From positions 1 to 64,000 of the forward strand of contig QWPW01000014.1 of NCBI GenBank assembly GCA_003671025.1: 64,000 nucleotides of DNA, given 5' to 3'. This document shows, in pieces, positions 34,621-43,744 of this stretch. The DNA is from Planctomycetota bacterium (GTDB lineage Bacteria; Planctomycetota; Phycisphaerae; Phycisphaerales; SM1A02). Under the pieces are notes generated by a model. That model saw nothing but the letters and a program-made list of their open reading frames with translations, made no database searches and was not told the origin of the DNA. The number at the start of each line of letters is the position of its first letter. The first letter of the stretch is position 1. The translations under genes were made by a program, and so were the position numbers.

Positions 34621-36054
34621 TCACTCATCAGCGTCATTCGACGCCGACTCAACAACTTCAACGTGATGCGGCGAGCGACGCTTGCCACCGCCCCATGCCG
34701 CGCGCGGAGGTGCGGGATCTTTGCCATCGACAAGAAATGGTTCGCCCAACGGCAGCAGCGCTTCGATTTGCTTGTCGCCGATTTCGCAATCGAGCTCGAC
34801 ATCTGAATCGACATAGCGCCGCTCGAGCACAGTGCAACGCTTCTCGATGATGTCGATCAAGCGCGAGCCAAACAGAGGAACGCGCAGGGTGCGCCGTCGT
34901 GTGCCACCCGAGCACAACGCGAGGATCGCTGCGCGCAGTTCTTCGAAACCATCGCCGCGCAAAGCGCTGACTGCGATCGCGCCGGGCTCCTTCTCCTGCC
35001 ACTCGTCAAAAGTGCGCAGCGCCGAGCGCTGATCGAACGGTAACGAGGGAATGCGATCGGACTTGTTGAGCAACAAGAAGCGCGGTTGCGTGTTGGCACC
35101 GACTTCATCGAGCACTTTGCGCACGGTTTCCAACTGCATCGGCGCTTCACGGTCACTCGCGTCGAGCACGATCAAGAGCGCGTGCGCATGAATCGCATCT
35201 TCCAACGTCGCGCGAAAACTCGCCACGAGGTGATGCGGAAGATCACGAATGAATCCAACGGTGTCCGAGAGCAGCACGGCGTTGGCGCCGCCGACGTTCC
35301 AACGCTCGACGCGCGTGGCCAGGGTCGCGAACAGTTTGTCCGCGGTGTACGCGCCACCGCGGGTCAATCCGTTGAACAGTGTGCTCTTGCCCGCGTTGGT
35401 GTAGCCCACGATGCCGACGGTGACGTGGTCGGCACAACGCTCCGCGACTTCGCGCTTCTTGCGTGCTTGCACTTCTTCGAGTTCACGGCGCAGTGCCACC
35501 AATCGGCGCGAGACCAAGCGACGATCGATTTCGATTTGTTGTTCACCAGGGCCGCGCGTACCCACGCCAACCGGCGAGCCGCCAGTGACTTGACCCAAGT
35601 GACTCCACAGCGAGCGCAAGCGCGGCGCGGTGTACTGCAGCTGTGCGATCTCCACTTGCAATTGCGCCTCGCGGGTGGTGGCGCGATTGGCAAAGATGTC
35701 GAGAATCAACTCGCTGCGATCGATGACTTTGAGTTCGAGAATTTTTTCGAGTTGCTTGATCTGCGAGGGCGAGAGCTCGTTGTCAAAGATCACCACGCGC
35801 GCACCCAACTCTTTGGCCATCGCGTTCAACTCTTCAACTTTGCCTTTGCCCAGAAACGTGCGACCGCGTGGGGCCTCGCGATTTTGCAGCAATTCGCCGA
35901 CGACACGCGCACCTGCAGTTTCCGCCAGCGCGCGTAACTCACCCAGTGGATCAAGTTGATCCATGAGCGAGCGCCGCATGCGCACACCCACGAGCACAGC
36001 CAACTCCGCTTGCACGGCGACGCCTTCGCGCATGTCGGTATTCATCGGGCGCAA
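34621..36054 (-). CDS. hflX: GTPase HflX
   Basis: Ribosome-associated GTPase that splits or rescues stalled 70S ribosomes in characterised species. The 477-aa protein has the HflX N-terminal domain (TFLGKGKVEEL, VVIFDNELSPSQIKQLE), the linker GTRGPGEQQIEIDRR, the G1 loop GYTNAGKST, G3 DTVGFI, and G4 NKSD. A C-terminal extension of about 60 residues is acidic/basic. Possible starts are 36054, 36045 and 36033. Lies 28 bp downstream of tsaD on the same strand, a plausible two-gene operon for translation upkeep. Confidence 0.95.
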   Translation of the reverse strand: MRPMNTDMREGVAVQAELAVLVGVRMRRSLMDQLDPLGELRALAETAGARVVGELLQNREAPRGRTFLGKGKVEELNAMAKELGARVVIFDNELSPSQIKQLEKILELKVIDRSELILDIFANRATTREAQLQVEIAQLQYTAPRLRSLWSHLGQVTGGSPVGVGTRGPGEQQIEIDRRLVSRRLVALRRELEEVQARKKREVAERCADHVTVGIVGYTNAGKSTLFNGLTRGGAYTADKLFATLATRVERWNVGGANAVLLSDTVGFIRDLPHHLVASFRATLEDAIHAHALLIVLDASDREAPMQLETVRKVLDEVGANTQPRFLLLNKSDRIPSLPFDQRSALRTFDEWQEKEPGAIAVSALRGDGFEELRAAILALCSGGTRRRTLRVPLFGSRLIDIIEKRCTVLERRYVDSDVELDCEIGDKQIEALLPLGEPFLVDGKDPAPPRAAWGGGKRRSPHHVEVVESASNDADE

Positions 36055-36082
36055 CTCGTGGTGAGATCAAACCGGCGGCACA

Positions 36083-37195
36083 TCATGGCTTCACTGTACG
36101 CTTGCTCGTCGTTCCTCGCGCAAACGTCGAGACTGGTTCCGCGGGCATCGAGAGATCATCGCCGACTTCATCGGTCTGTCGACGCAACTGCGCGTAGCCC
36201 GCGATCATCGCCGCGTTGTCCACGCAGTGACGCGGCGCGGGAACAATGAGCCGCACTGCATGTTCCAAACTCCACGCGGTGAGTTCGCGGCGCAACACTT
36301 GGTTGGCCAACACTCCGCCTCCAACAAACAATGTGCGCGGATGGGTGAGACTCGCGGCATGGGTGAGGCGGTGCATCACTTGCTTCACCGCGGCGTGCTG
36401 AAAACTCGCGGCGAGATCCGCTCTGCGCGTCGCCGTCAAATCATGACTGCTGTGTGCAAACGTGGAATTGCTGCCTCGGCCTTGGGGCACTCCGCGCACC
36501 GCGTAGAGCAGCTTGGTTTTGAGCCCTGACAGCGAGAAATCAAGCGAATTTGGCAGTACCGGTGTAGTAAAGCGCAACACGCTCGCGTCTCCGTGCAATG
36601 CGCAGCGCTCAAGATTAGGTCCACCAGGATGCGGTAGTCCAAGCATTGCGGCGGCCTTGTCGAGAGCTTCACCAACCGCGTCATCAATGGTGCGACCGAT
36701 GAGCAAACATTCACTCGCACTACTCATGCTGAACAGACTCGTGTGTCCGCCCGAAACAACAAGTCCAAGCGCGGGGAAGTCTGCTGCAGACAAATCCGCC
36801 ACAGAAAGTTCTGGTGCGGATGATTCGCGCAGCAATCCCGCGAAGAGATGCGCGGCGACATGGTCGACGCCGTAAAAGGGAACGTCGAGCGACCACGCTA
36901 ACGCTTTCGCGGCACTCGTTCCCACCAGCAAACTTCCGATGAGGCCCGGACGAATCCCAACTGCGACGGCGCTCACATCGTTAAGGCTTAAACCCGATTC
37001 ACTCAGCGCCGCACGAATCACGGGCAGGAAGCGCTCAAGGTGCGCGCGGCTGGCGATTTCGGGAACGACTCCGCCATACTCGGCGTGCAAATCATGCTGC
37101 GAGGCCACGATGTCGCAGCGCACGCGCAACGATGCGTCGACCACCGCGGCCGCGGTTTCATCGCACGAACTCTCGAGTGCCAAGATGCAAGACAT
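36083..37195 (-). CDS. tsaD: tRNA threonylcarbamoyltransferase TsaD (Kae1/YgjD)
   Basis: Transfers threonylcarbamoyl to A37 of ANN-decoding tRNAs, with TsaB/E. The 370-aa protein starts ILALESSCDETAAAVV, shows the H-x(3)-H metal motif in VDHVAAHLFAG, the GIRPGLIGSLLVG loop, VSGGHTSLF, and PGGPNLE before the C-terminal half. Ends near a Thr/Arg-rich tail slightly longer than in E. coli (337 aa). Upstream of hflX by 28 bp and divergent from the release-factor-like gene (116-bp gap). Confidence 0.96.
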   Translation of the reverse strand: MSCILALESSCDETAAAVVDASLRVRCDIVASQHDLHAEYGGVVPEIASRAHLERFLPVIRAALSESGLSLNDVSAVAVGIRPGLIGSLLVGTSAAKALAWSLDVPFYGVDHVAAHLFAGLLRESSAPELSVADLSAADFPALGLVVSGGHTSLFSMSSASECLLIGRTIDDAVGEALDKAAAMLGLPHPGGPNLERCALHGDASVLRFTTPVLPNSLDFSLSGLKTKLLYAVRGVPQGRGSNSTFAHSSHDLTATRRADLAASFQHAAVKQVMHRLTHAASLTHPRTLFVGGGVLANQVLRRELTAWSLEHAVRLIVPAPRHCVDNAAMIAGYAQLRRQTDEVGDDLSMPAEPVSTFARGTTSKRTVKP

Positions 37196-37311
37196 CGCGC
37201 GTCATGGTAGAGAGTGTCGTGCGCGACACCGTCGCTTGAGTGCTTTCGCGCTTGTTGATGCTGTGCCACTCACGACTGCGTTCGCGTCTCGCATCCAATC
37301 ACGAAGCCAAC

Positions 37312-37869
37312 ATGGCCTACTACCCGCCTTACATCGACGAGCGCGCCATCACCATCAAAGGTCCGCATCCCTCGATGCTGCTCGAGCGCGACTTTCTCCT
37401 GCAGTGCGAAATCACTGCGGGCCGCGTCTCTGGTCCTGGCGGTCAACATCGCAACAAGGCCGACACCGCGATCTTCATCAAGCACATCGCGACCGAGATC
37501 GACACGCAGGCGACCGAGCGACGCAATCAAGTTCACAACCGTAAGTTGGCGATCTTTCGCTTGCGTCTGAAACTTGCATGCAAAGTGCGCACCATCACTG
37601 GACGCGACAGTCACGTGCCGAGTGAACTATGGAAGACACGTCGTCAAGGCGAAAAACTTCCGGTGAATGCCGAGCACGATGACTATCCCGCGTTGTTGGC
37701 TGAGGCGCTCGACGTCATCATCGCGCGCCGCTACGACGTGGCGGGTTCCGCGGGAATTCTCGGCGTCACCATGAGTCAGTTGACGCGCTTGGTGCGTCAT
37801 GAGCGACATGCGTTTGCGCGCATCAACGAAGCGCGCGAATCATTTGGACTCGCGCGCTTGCGGAGTTAG
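37312..37869 (+). CDS. Class I release-factor-like protein with GGQ motif
   Basis: 185 aa. The catalytic loop VSGPGGQHRNK (GGQ at 43-45) places it in the RF-1 domain superfamily, whose glutamine drives peptidyl-tRNA hydrolysis. It lacks the codon-recognition domains of PrfA/PrfB. It resembles ArfB/ICT1-like rescue factors, but the C-terminus (YDVAGSAGILGVTMSQLTRLVRHE) is a helix-turn-helix-like segment and not the Lys-rich tail of ArfB. Probably acts on stalled ribosomes or recycling; inference. ATG 37312 chosen. The M20 gene follows after 42 bp. Confidence 0.72.
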   Translation: MAYYPPYIDERAITIKGPHPSMLLERDFLLQCEITAGRVSGPGGQHRNKADTAIFIKHIATEIDTQATERRNQVHNRKLAIFRLRLKLACKVRTITGRDSHVPSELWKTRRQGEKLPVNAEHDDYPALLAEALDVIIARRYDVAGSAGILGVTMSQLTRLVRHERHAFARINEARESFGLARLRS

Positions 37870-37911
37870 CCTTCATCGCTTGCGCCTGCGGAGGTTGGTT
37901 ACCATCGCTTC

Positions 37912-39141
37912 ATGCCTGCGAATCCTTCATCGGTTCTTGCTGCTCGAGTCCGCACACTTGTCGCGGAAGAGACGCCACGCGCCGTCGCGCTTCGTCGCGA
38001 GTTGCACGGCTACCCCGAGATTTGTTACGAAGAATTCAAGACCGCCGCGCGTGTGCGCGACGAACTCACGCAGTCAGGCATCACGCACGCCGTAGGACTC
38101 GCTGGCGGCACAGGAACCATTGCGTTTTGCCCAGGAAATGCGGCGACTGCGGTTGGCCTGCGCGCCGACATCGATGGACTACCGATCGAGGAAGAGAACA
38201 CATGCGCGTGGAAATCGCGCACCAGCGGACGAATGCATGCGTGCGGCCACGATGGACACACCGCGATCTTGCTCGGCGCCGCGCGCGTGCTCAAGCGCCT
38301 GAGCGATGAATGCGCGTTGCCTCATCCAGTGCGCTTTCTGTTTCAGCCTGCGGAAGAAGGCGGCGCAGGCGGTGAGCGCATGGTCGCGGACGGCGCGTTA
38401 CGCGCGCATGAGCACGGTCCCGCCGTGCGCCGCATCTACGGACTGCACAATTTCCCTGGACTCGCGCTCGGTTCGCTCGCCACACGCAAGGGTGCGCTGT
38501 TTGCGTCGAGTGATCGCTTTGAGATCACTGTGCTCGGTCGCGCCGCGCATGCCGCGTGGCCGCATCACGGTCGCGATCCGATTGTCGCCGCGAGTGCGAT
38601 TGTGCTCGCGTTGCAATCACTGATCGCGCGCGAGATTGATCCAGTTGATGCGGGCGTCGTGAGCACCACCACGATTCATGGCGGCACTGCCACAAACCAG
38701 ATTCCATCGAGCGTGGTGTTGCAAGGCACCGTGCGCGCGCTGAGTGATTCGGTGCGGAAACATCTCGAGATGCGTCTGCAAGAGGTCGCGCGCGATTGCG
38801 CGCAAGCGTATCGCTGCGAAGCGCAAACCCGCTATTTCAATGGCTATCCCGTCACGCGCAATGACGACGCGAGCACGGTTGAGTTTGAACGCATCGTGCG
38901 TGAAGCGTTGCCCACGCACAAGTTCGAACACATGGAGTCACCAGTGATGGGCGGCGAGGATTTTGCGTACTACGCGCAACAGATCCCCGCGTGCTTCTAT
39001 CTACTGGGAGTCGAAGATGGTCAGTGGAAGAGTGCGCACTTGCACCAACCGACGTTTGATTTCAACGACGCCGCGATTCCATTGGGCATTGGAGCAATGG
39101 TGATGCTGGCGCTCGCAGATGATGGACGTTCGCGCGCCTGA
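37912..39141 (+). CDS. M20D-family amidohydrolase/N-acyl-amino-acid deacylase
   Basis: 409-aa zinc-dependent amidohydrolase of the hippurate/IAA-amino-acid/N-acyl-aminoacyl hydrolase type. The zinc-ligand and active-site motifs are clear: GLRADIDGLPIEEE, MHACGHDGHTAILLGAA, FQPAEEGGAGGE, GLHNFPGL and, near the end, MGGEDFAYY. No signal peptide, so cytoplasmic. The substrate is unknown. Cotranscribed with, or close downstream of, the GGQ-motif gene. Confidence 0.92.
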   Translation: MPANPSSVLAARVRTLVAEETPRAVALRRELHGYPEICYEEFKTAARVRDELTQSGITHAVGLAGGTGTIAFCPGNAATAVGLRADIDGLPIEEENTCAWKSRTSGRMHACGHDGHTAILLGAARVLKRLSDECALPHPVRFLFQPAEEGGAGGERMVADGALRAHEHGPAVRRIYGLHNFPGLALGSLATRKGALFASSDRFEITVLGRAAHAAWPHHGRDPIVAASAIVLALQSLIAREIDPVDAGVVSTTTIHGGTATNQIPSSVVLQGTVRALSDSVRKHLEMRLQEVARDCAQAYRCEAQTRYFNGYPVTRNDDASTVEFERIVREALPTHKFEHMESPVMGGEDFAYYAQQIPACFYLLGVEDGQWKSAHLHQPTFDFNDAAIPLGIGAMVMLALADDGRSRA

Positions 39142-39226
39142 TTTTGTTTTCGATTCAGTTGCAATTCCAAGGTTTACTCGCCCTTGAGGGCGATCCTGTG
39201 CCACATTCAACGTGAACGGAATTTCT

Positions 39227-41461
39227 ATGTTGATCACCACCCTCCTCGCTCTTCTTCCCGCGCTTACTTCTTCGCCGCTTCCATCGGTTCATCCACCGAG
39301 AGCGCTCAGTGAGCGTGCACGAATCACTGCCGCGCCGTTGCCAAGTCGACCACTGCGCACCAACGCGTATCGCCCCATCGAAGCGAACGAGTTTGCATCA
39401 CTGCGCAGCGGTGTTGACTCCGCGAGCTTGGTGATTGACTTACCCACGCGCGGATGTGTCCACATCAATGTGGTGCGCGCAACGCTGGTCACAGATGACT
39501 TCACGCTCGAACACTCGCGCATCGTCGAAGGCGCCACGCTCACCAACGCAGTTGCCGCGACGCTTCCGCTCGCCTATGAAGGTCGCGTCGCTGGAATTGA
39601 AGCGAGCCGTGTGTATCTCGGATTTGGAAGTGAAGGCGCCCAGAGCCTCGTCGCGGGCGTGATTGAGATCGGTAATGAATCGTGGTGGCTCTCGAGTGGA
39701 CCAGTGCGCGCGCGCGCCGCTGGTCTTCCCGCGATGATCGCTCATGAGTCGGCACTTGCGCCACAGTCGCTCGCGGGCCTTTCGTGCGCGGCCGATCAAC
39801 TCGCGGAAAACGCCGCAGATTCAGGCAAAAATGACACTGGTGAAGGCGGCGTCGCAGGCGGCGCAGGCTGCCGCGAGTTTCGCATCGCGGTAGACACGGA
39901 CACCGAATTCACCATGGCCGCGAACGCGGGCGACGAGATCCGCGCCTCGCAATACGCGCTCTTGCTCATGGGCGCCGCGAGTCAGATCTATGACCGCGAT
40001 CTCAACGCGAAACTCCCTGTGTCGTACTTGCGCTTGTGGACGGGCGAAGATCCGTGGACTCAATCCGAGATGGTCAATCAGCTGTACGAGTATCAGGCGT
40101 ACTGGAACGCGAACATGCCCTCGCTCTCGCGCGACCTTGGACACTTTCTCGCAGGACGCGGACTCGGCGGCGGCGTCGCGTGGCTCTCAGTGGTGTGCTC
40201 CAATCAGAACTATGGATACGGGCTTTCTTCGGGGATTGGCTACGGGTTTCCCTATCCGCTCATCGATCACGACAACGGCAATTGGGAACCGATGGTGGTG
40301 ACGCATGAGATCGGCCACAACTTCGGCGCGCCGCACACGCACAGCCAAACCCCTGCGGCCGACGGATGCGGCAACGGCGATTGCACTTTGGCGTGGGAGG
40401 GCACGATCATGTCCTACTGCCACGGCTGTGAGGGTGGGATGGCCAACGTTTCCCTGCGCTTTCACCCCTATTCGCTCGCGTCGATGAACGATCATCTCGC
40501 AAACGTGAGTTGCAATGATGCGGGCGTGCGCGCTGTCGCGGACGCGGCCAGCACCATCACTGGCGTCGCCGTTGATGTGCAGCCAATGCTGAACGACGCC
40601 TTCGTGAATTGCACGACCGTCACGCTCAATTCATTCAATCAAACCGGTTCAAATGGAGGAACTATCACGCTCGTGGACACCGCTCCTGGTGTGCCAGTGA
40701 CGCTGCGCTACACCTCTGCTCCTGGCTTCAGTGGCAATGATCGTTTTGTCTACTCCATCCGTGATGCAGGCGGCACACTCTCGTCCGCGGCAGTGAACAT
40801 CACGGTGCGCCAAGTACATCAGCAGCTCTTCGTTGATGGTGCCTCGCAGGGCGTTGCAACGTCGTGGTACGCGTTGGCCGATGGCATCTCGCAATTGCCT
40901 GATTACGCGGCTTTTCCGCCCTATGGCAACACGGTGCTCGCGAACATCGACATCGCTTCGACCAACGGAACGTTCTCCAGCAGCGGGCGGTCGGACACCG
41001 TCGGCGCGGTGTTCACCGGATTCATCGATGTGCCGACTTCGGGCGACTGGGAATTTGCGTCAGAGAGCGACGATGGATCGCGCGTGCTCATCGATGATGT
41101 GCTGGTGGTGAGCAATGATGGACTGCACGGAATGGTCAATCGCGCAGGGCTGATTGCACTTGAGGCTGGCTTGCATCGCTATCGCCTCGAGTTCTTCGAG
41201 AACGGCGGAGGCGCGGGTGAGATCGCACGTTGGCGCGCGCCGGGACAGAGCTCGAGTGTGATCCCCGCGTCCGCGTTCGTCCATGGCGGGCGCGTCATGC
41301 AACTCGACCTCAACGGCGACGGTGATATCGGTGCCGCCGACCTCGCGATTGTCCTCGGCGCATGGGGCTCGGTTGCTGCGGGAACCCCTGCGGACTTCGA
41401 CGCCAACGGCGCAGTTGACGCTTCCGATCTTGCGCGCGTCCTGGCCAATTGGGGGCAATAA
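39227..41461 (+). CDS. Secreted M12B-type metalloprotease with PA14 and dockerin-like modules
   Basis: 744 aa with an N-terminal signal peptide (MLITTLLALLPALTSS). Domains in order: propeptide-like region (to about 220), zinc protease with THEIGHNFGAPHTH (HExxHxxGxxH, His 360/364/370) followed by a Met-turn-like MSY, a Cys-rich stretch, an Ig/cadherin-like segment (about 430-530), a PA14-like beta-sandwich (DWEFASESDDGSRVLIDD; about 530-690) and two EF-hand-like repeats at the C-terminus (DLNGDGDIGAADLAIVL and DFDANGAVDASDLARVL) typical of dockerin/planctomycete tails. ATG 39227 has ACGGA 7 nt upstream. Probably extracellular protein degradation. Monocistronic. Confidence 0.85.
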   Translation: MLITTLLALLPALTSSPLPSVHPPRALSERARITAAPLPSRPLRTNAYRPIEANEFASLRSGVDSASLVIDLPTRGCVHINVVRATLVTDDFTLEHSRIVEGATLTNAVAATLPLAYEGRVAGIEASRVYLGFGSEGAQSLVAGVIEIGNESWWLSSGPVRARAAGLPAMIAHESALAPQSLAGLSCAADQLAENAADSGKNDTGEGGVAGGAGCREFRIAVDTDTEFTMAANAGDEIRASQYALLLMGAASQIYDRDLNAKLPVSYLRLWTGEDPWTQSEMVNQLYEYQAYWNANMPSLSRDLGHFLAGRGLGGGVAWLSVVCSNQNYGYGLSSGIGYGFPYPLIDHDNGNWEPMVVTHEIGHNFGAPHTHSQTPAADGCGNGDCTLAWEGTIMSYCHGCEGGMANVSLRFHPYSLASMNDHLANVSCNDAGVRAVADAASTITGVAVDVQPMLNDAFVNCTTVTLNSFNQTGSNGGTITLVDTAPGVPVTLRYTSAPGFSGNDRFVYSIRDAGGTLSSAAVNITVRQVHQQLFVDGASQGVATSWYALADGISQLPDYAAFPPYGNTVLANIDIASTNGTFSSSGRSDTVGAVFTGFIDVPTSGDWEFASESDDGSRVLIDDVLVVSNDGLHGMVNRAGLIALEAGLHRYRLEFFENGGGAGEIARWRAPGQSSSVIPASAFVHGGRVMQLDLNGDGDIGAADLAIVLGAWGSVAAGTPADFDANGAVDASDLARVLANWGQ

Positions 41462-41686
41462 CGGGCAAATACGAGGTTTTTGGGCACCGCCTCAGTGGGT
41501 GATGTTCATGCGGGCGACCCCGCTTCAATGAGTTGAGCGTCGACGCCGGGGGTGAACTCACTCGAACGAATCGAACATCGATGAGCGCGCAACGGGACTC
41601 TCACGGTCACCGATTGCGCAACCGCTCGGTGTCGTTTGATCTTCGCAACCATCGAAAAATTCGGGGAATGCAAGCCTCGCACACCC

Positions 41687-41715
41687 TTGCGGGTTCGTGG
41701 GGTGTTCGCTAGATT
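41687..41715 (+). promoter_or_regulatory. Promoter of the rplK operon
   Basis: TTGCGG (41687-41692), 17-nt spacer, TAGATT (41710-41715). The predicted leader of about 110 nt contains a 6-bp hairpin with a GCGA tetraloop (41755-41770) and a strong GGGAGG SD. Part of the 371-bp gap 41462-41833 after the protease gene; the rest of that gap shows no gene. Confidence 0.68.
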
Positions 41716-41833
41716 ACTCGACTCGACATTTCAAACCGCTCGAACTACCAGAGACCCACTGCGAAGTGGGGAGCACAGAAATCGACGACGCGTGTGCGCC
41801 GATTACTGAGGTCTGGTGGGAGGTCAACAGACT

Positions 41834-42262
41834 ATGGCTGCAAAGAAAATCACCAAGCAGTTCAAGATCATGGCGCCCGGTGGCAAGGCTACGCCTGCTC
41901 CACCAATCGGCCCCGTGCTCGGCGCTAACGGCGTCAATCCCGGCCAATTCATCACGAAATTCAATGATGCAACGCGCGCGCTCAACGGCCGCGTCGTCGG
42001 TTGCATCATCACGGTCTACTCCGATCGTTCCTTCGATTTCGAAGTGAAGTCCTCGCCCACTTCTGTCTTGATCGCTGCGGCGTGCAAGGTGGAGAAGGGT
42101 TCTGCGCGACCGAACACGGACAAGATCGGCACGCTCACCAGCGCGCAAGTCAAGGCCATCGCGATCGAGAAGTTCAAAGACCTCAACACCACCAACATCG
42201 ACGCCGCCATGCGCATCGTCGCTGGCACTGCGCGCTCGATGGGCGCAAAGGTGGAGGGCTAA
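41834..42262 (+). CDS. rplK: Ribosomal protein L11 (uL11)
   Basis: 142 aa, the normal size. Part of the GTPase-associated centre. KKITKQFKIMAPGGKATPAPPIGPVLG and the following GVNPGQFITKFND are the L11 N-terminal signature; the C-terminal domain includes SPTSVLIAAA and GTARSMGAKVEG. The frame extends 18 bp further, but a GGGAGG SD (41818-41823) supports the ATG at 41834. First gene of the L11 operon; rplA starts 3 bp after its stop. The secE/nusG pair that usually precedes it is absent here. Confidence 0.97.
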   Translation: MAAKKITKQFKIMAPGGKATPAPPIGPVLGANGVNPGQFITKFNDATRALNGRVVGCIITVYSDRSFDFEVKSSPTSVLIAAACKVEKGSARPNTDKIGTLTSAQVKAIAIEKFKDLNTTNIDAAMRIVAGTARSMGAKVEG

Positions 42263-42265
42263 ATC

Positions 42266-42943
42266 ATGACCACGATTTCTAAGCGCCGTAAGGCGAACCT
42301 CGCCGGAATCAGCAAGGACTCTGTGAGCCCCGCGGCCGCCATCACGGCGCTGCGCGCGTTCAAGGGTCCTAAGTTTGATCAGACTGTCAACGTTGTTCTT
42401 CACTTGGGCATTGATCCCAAGCAGGCCGACCAGATCATCCGTGGTTCGATCGGTTTGCCTCACGGCACCGGCAAGACTGCGCGCGTCGTCTGCTTCTGCA
42501 ACTCAGATAAGACTGCGGCAGCAAAGGCTGCTGGTGCGGTCGACGCTGGTGCGGAAGACTTGGTGGCCAAGATCGAAGGCGGTTGGATGGACTTCGACGT
42601 TGCTGTCGCGAGCCCTGACATGATGCGCGTCGTTTCCAAACTCGGAAAGGTCTTGGGTCCGAAGGGTCTCATGCCTTCGCCTAAGGCTGGCACCGTTGCG
42701 GCAGATGTCGTCAACGCCGTGCGCGAATACTCCAACGGTAAGCAGGAGTATCGCAACGACGATGGCGGCAACATTCACGGCATCGTGGGCAAGCTTTCCT
42801 TCGCGGACAGCAAGCTCGTGGAAAACCTCGAGGCGTTCATCGCGAACATCATTCGCGTGAAGCCCGCAGCCGCCAAGGGTCTCTACATCAAGAAGTGCGT
42901 CGTCTCTGCATGCATGAGCCCGAGCGTGCTGGTCACCGTCTAA
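42266..42943 (+). CDS. rplA: Ribosomal protein L1 (uL1)
   Basis: 225 aa. Large-subunit L1-stalk protein and, in many bacteria, autoregulator of the rplKA operon by binding its own mRNA leader. Typical blocks: KFDQTVNVVLHLGIDPKQADQ, RVVCFCN, the DMMRVVSKLGKVLGPKGLMP motif and SPSVLVTV near the end. It begins 3 nt after the rplK stop (TAAATCATG), so the two are coupled. The 73-bp gap to rplJ contains hairpins (see separate entry). Confidence 0.97.
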   Translation: MTTISKRRKANLAGISKDSVSPAAAITALRAFKGPKFDQTVNVVLHLGIDPKQADQIIRGSIGLPHGTGKTARVVCFCNSDKTAAAKAAGAVDAGAEDLVAKIEGGWMDFDVAVASPDMMRVVSKLGKVLGPKGLMPSPKAGTVAADVVNAVREYSNGKQEYRNDDGGNIHGIVGKLSFADSKLVENLEAFIANIIRVKPAAAKGLYIKKCVVSACMSPSVLVTV

Positions 42944-42955
42944 CTCGACTTTGAA

Positions 42956-43012
42956 CGCGTCCTCTTCTTGAGGAGCGGACGCGCAAGTGCGCACGTTGTG
43001 CGCTAAGGATTC
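42956..43012 (+). promoter_or_regulatory. Structured leader between rplA and rplJ
   Basis: CGCGTCC/GGACGCG arms form a 7-bp stem with an inner TCCT/AGGA option, followed by a GTGCGC-rich repeat; AAGGA lies just before the rplJ ATG. In many bacteria L10-L7/L12 autoregulates by binding this leader. The stem arms are seen in the sequence; the regulatory role is by analogy. Confidence 0.45.
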
Positions 43013-43016
43013 CATC

Positions 43017-43526
43017 ATGAGCAAGCCAGTCAAAGACATGATTGCTTCGGAGTACGGTCGCCGCTTCAAAGGCGTGACCGGAGCCGTTGTGGTCGAAATT
43101 CGTGGGCTCAATGCCCAAGCGACCACCACCATGCGCGGCTCGATGCGCGCGAAGGGCATTCAAGTTGCCGTGGTCAAGAACGCGTTGGCTCGTCGCAGTT
43201 TCAAGGGCGGCCCACTGGGCTCGATCGAGAAGGCACTCGTTGGTCCATCAGCAATGCTGTTTGGTCCTGAGAGCGCCATCATCATTGCCCGTGAAGTCGT
43301 GAAGGCCGCGACGGACGACAAGAAGATCGTGCTCAAGGGCGCGATCTTCGACAGCGAGTATTTCGACGGCGAAGATGGTGTCAAGCGCCTCAGCGCCATG
43401 CCTACTCGCGCGGAAGCTCAGTCCAAGATCGTCACTCTTCTGCTTTCCCCAGCACGCAACATCATGGGCGTGGTCAAGGAAATCCAGGAGCGCCTCGAAA
43501 AGGGCGAGTCCATCGCACGCGTCTAA
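43017..43526 (+). CDS. rplJ: Ribosomal protein L10 (uL10)
   Basis: 169 aa, normal length. Base of the L7/L12 stalk; binds 23S rRNA and L12 dimers. Conserved features: the N-terminal RNA-binding region with VVVEIRGLNAQATTTMRG and VVKNALARR, then a helical C-terminus that anchors L12 dimers. ATG 43017 has AAGGA about 7 nt upstream. rplL follows after a 218-bp leader. Confidence 0.95.
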   Translation: MSKPVKDMIASEYGRRFKGVTGAVVVEIRGLNAQATTTMRGSMRAKGIQVAVVKNALARRSFKGGPLGSIEKALVGPSAMLFGPESAIIIAREVVKAATDDKKIVLKGAIFDSEYFDGEDGVKRLSAMPTRAEAQSKIVTLLLSPARNIMGVVKEIQERLEKGESIARV

Positions 43527-43718
43527 ACGCGCGTTCGGTTTGCCTCTGAATCATGCGCGCGCTTCTCGAAAGCGCGTGACAAGATCTCAAAGCAAGCTCG
43601 TACTTTCAACGACTGCTCGCCAGCACAAATTAAGTATCCACCCGCATCCAGTCCGCCACCGACTGGTCCCGTTCGGGATGAAATGCCGCGCGTTGCGGCT
43701 CCTATCGGTGGCACGACA

Positions 43719-43736
43719 GTGGCGTAAGCCACGGAG
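43719..43736 (+). promoter_or_regulatory. GTAA-capped hairpin and SD of rplL
   Basis: GTGGC-GTAA-GCCAC (43719-43732) is a 5-bp stem with a GNRA tetraloop, immediately followed by GGAG (43733-43736), 8 nt before the rplL ATG at 43745. It could modulate ribosome access. It belongs to the 218-bp rplJ-rplL gap, which has no other gene. Confidence 0.5.
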
Positions 43737-43744
43737 TATTAGCA

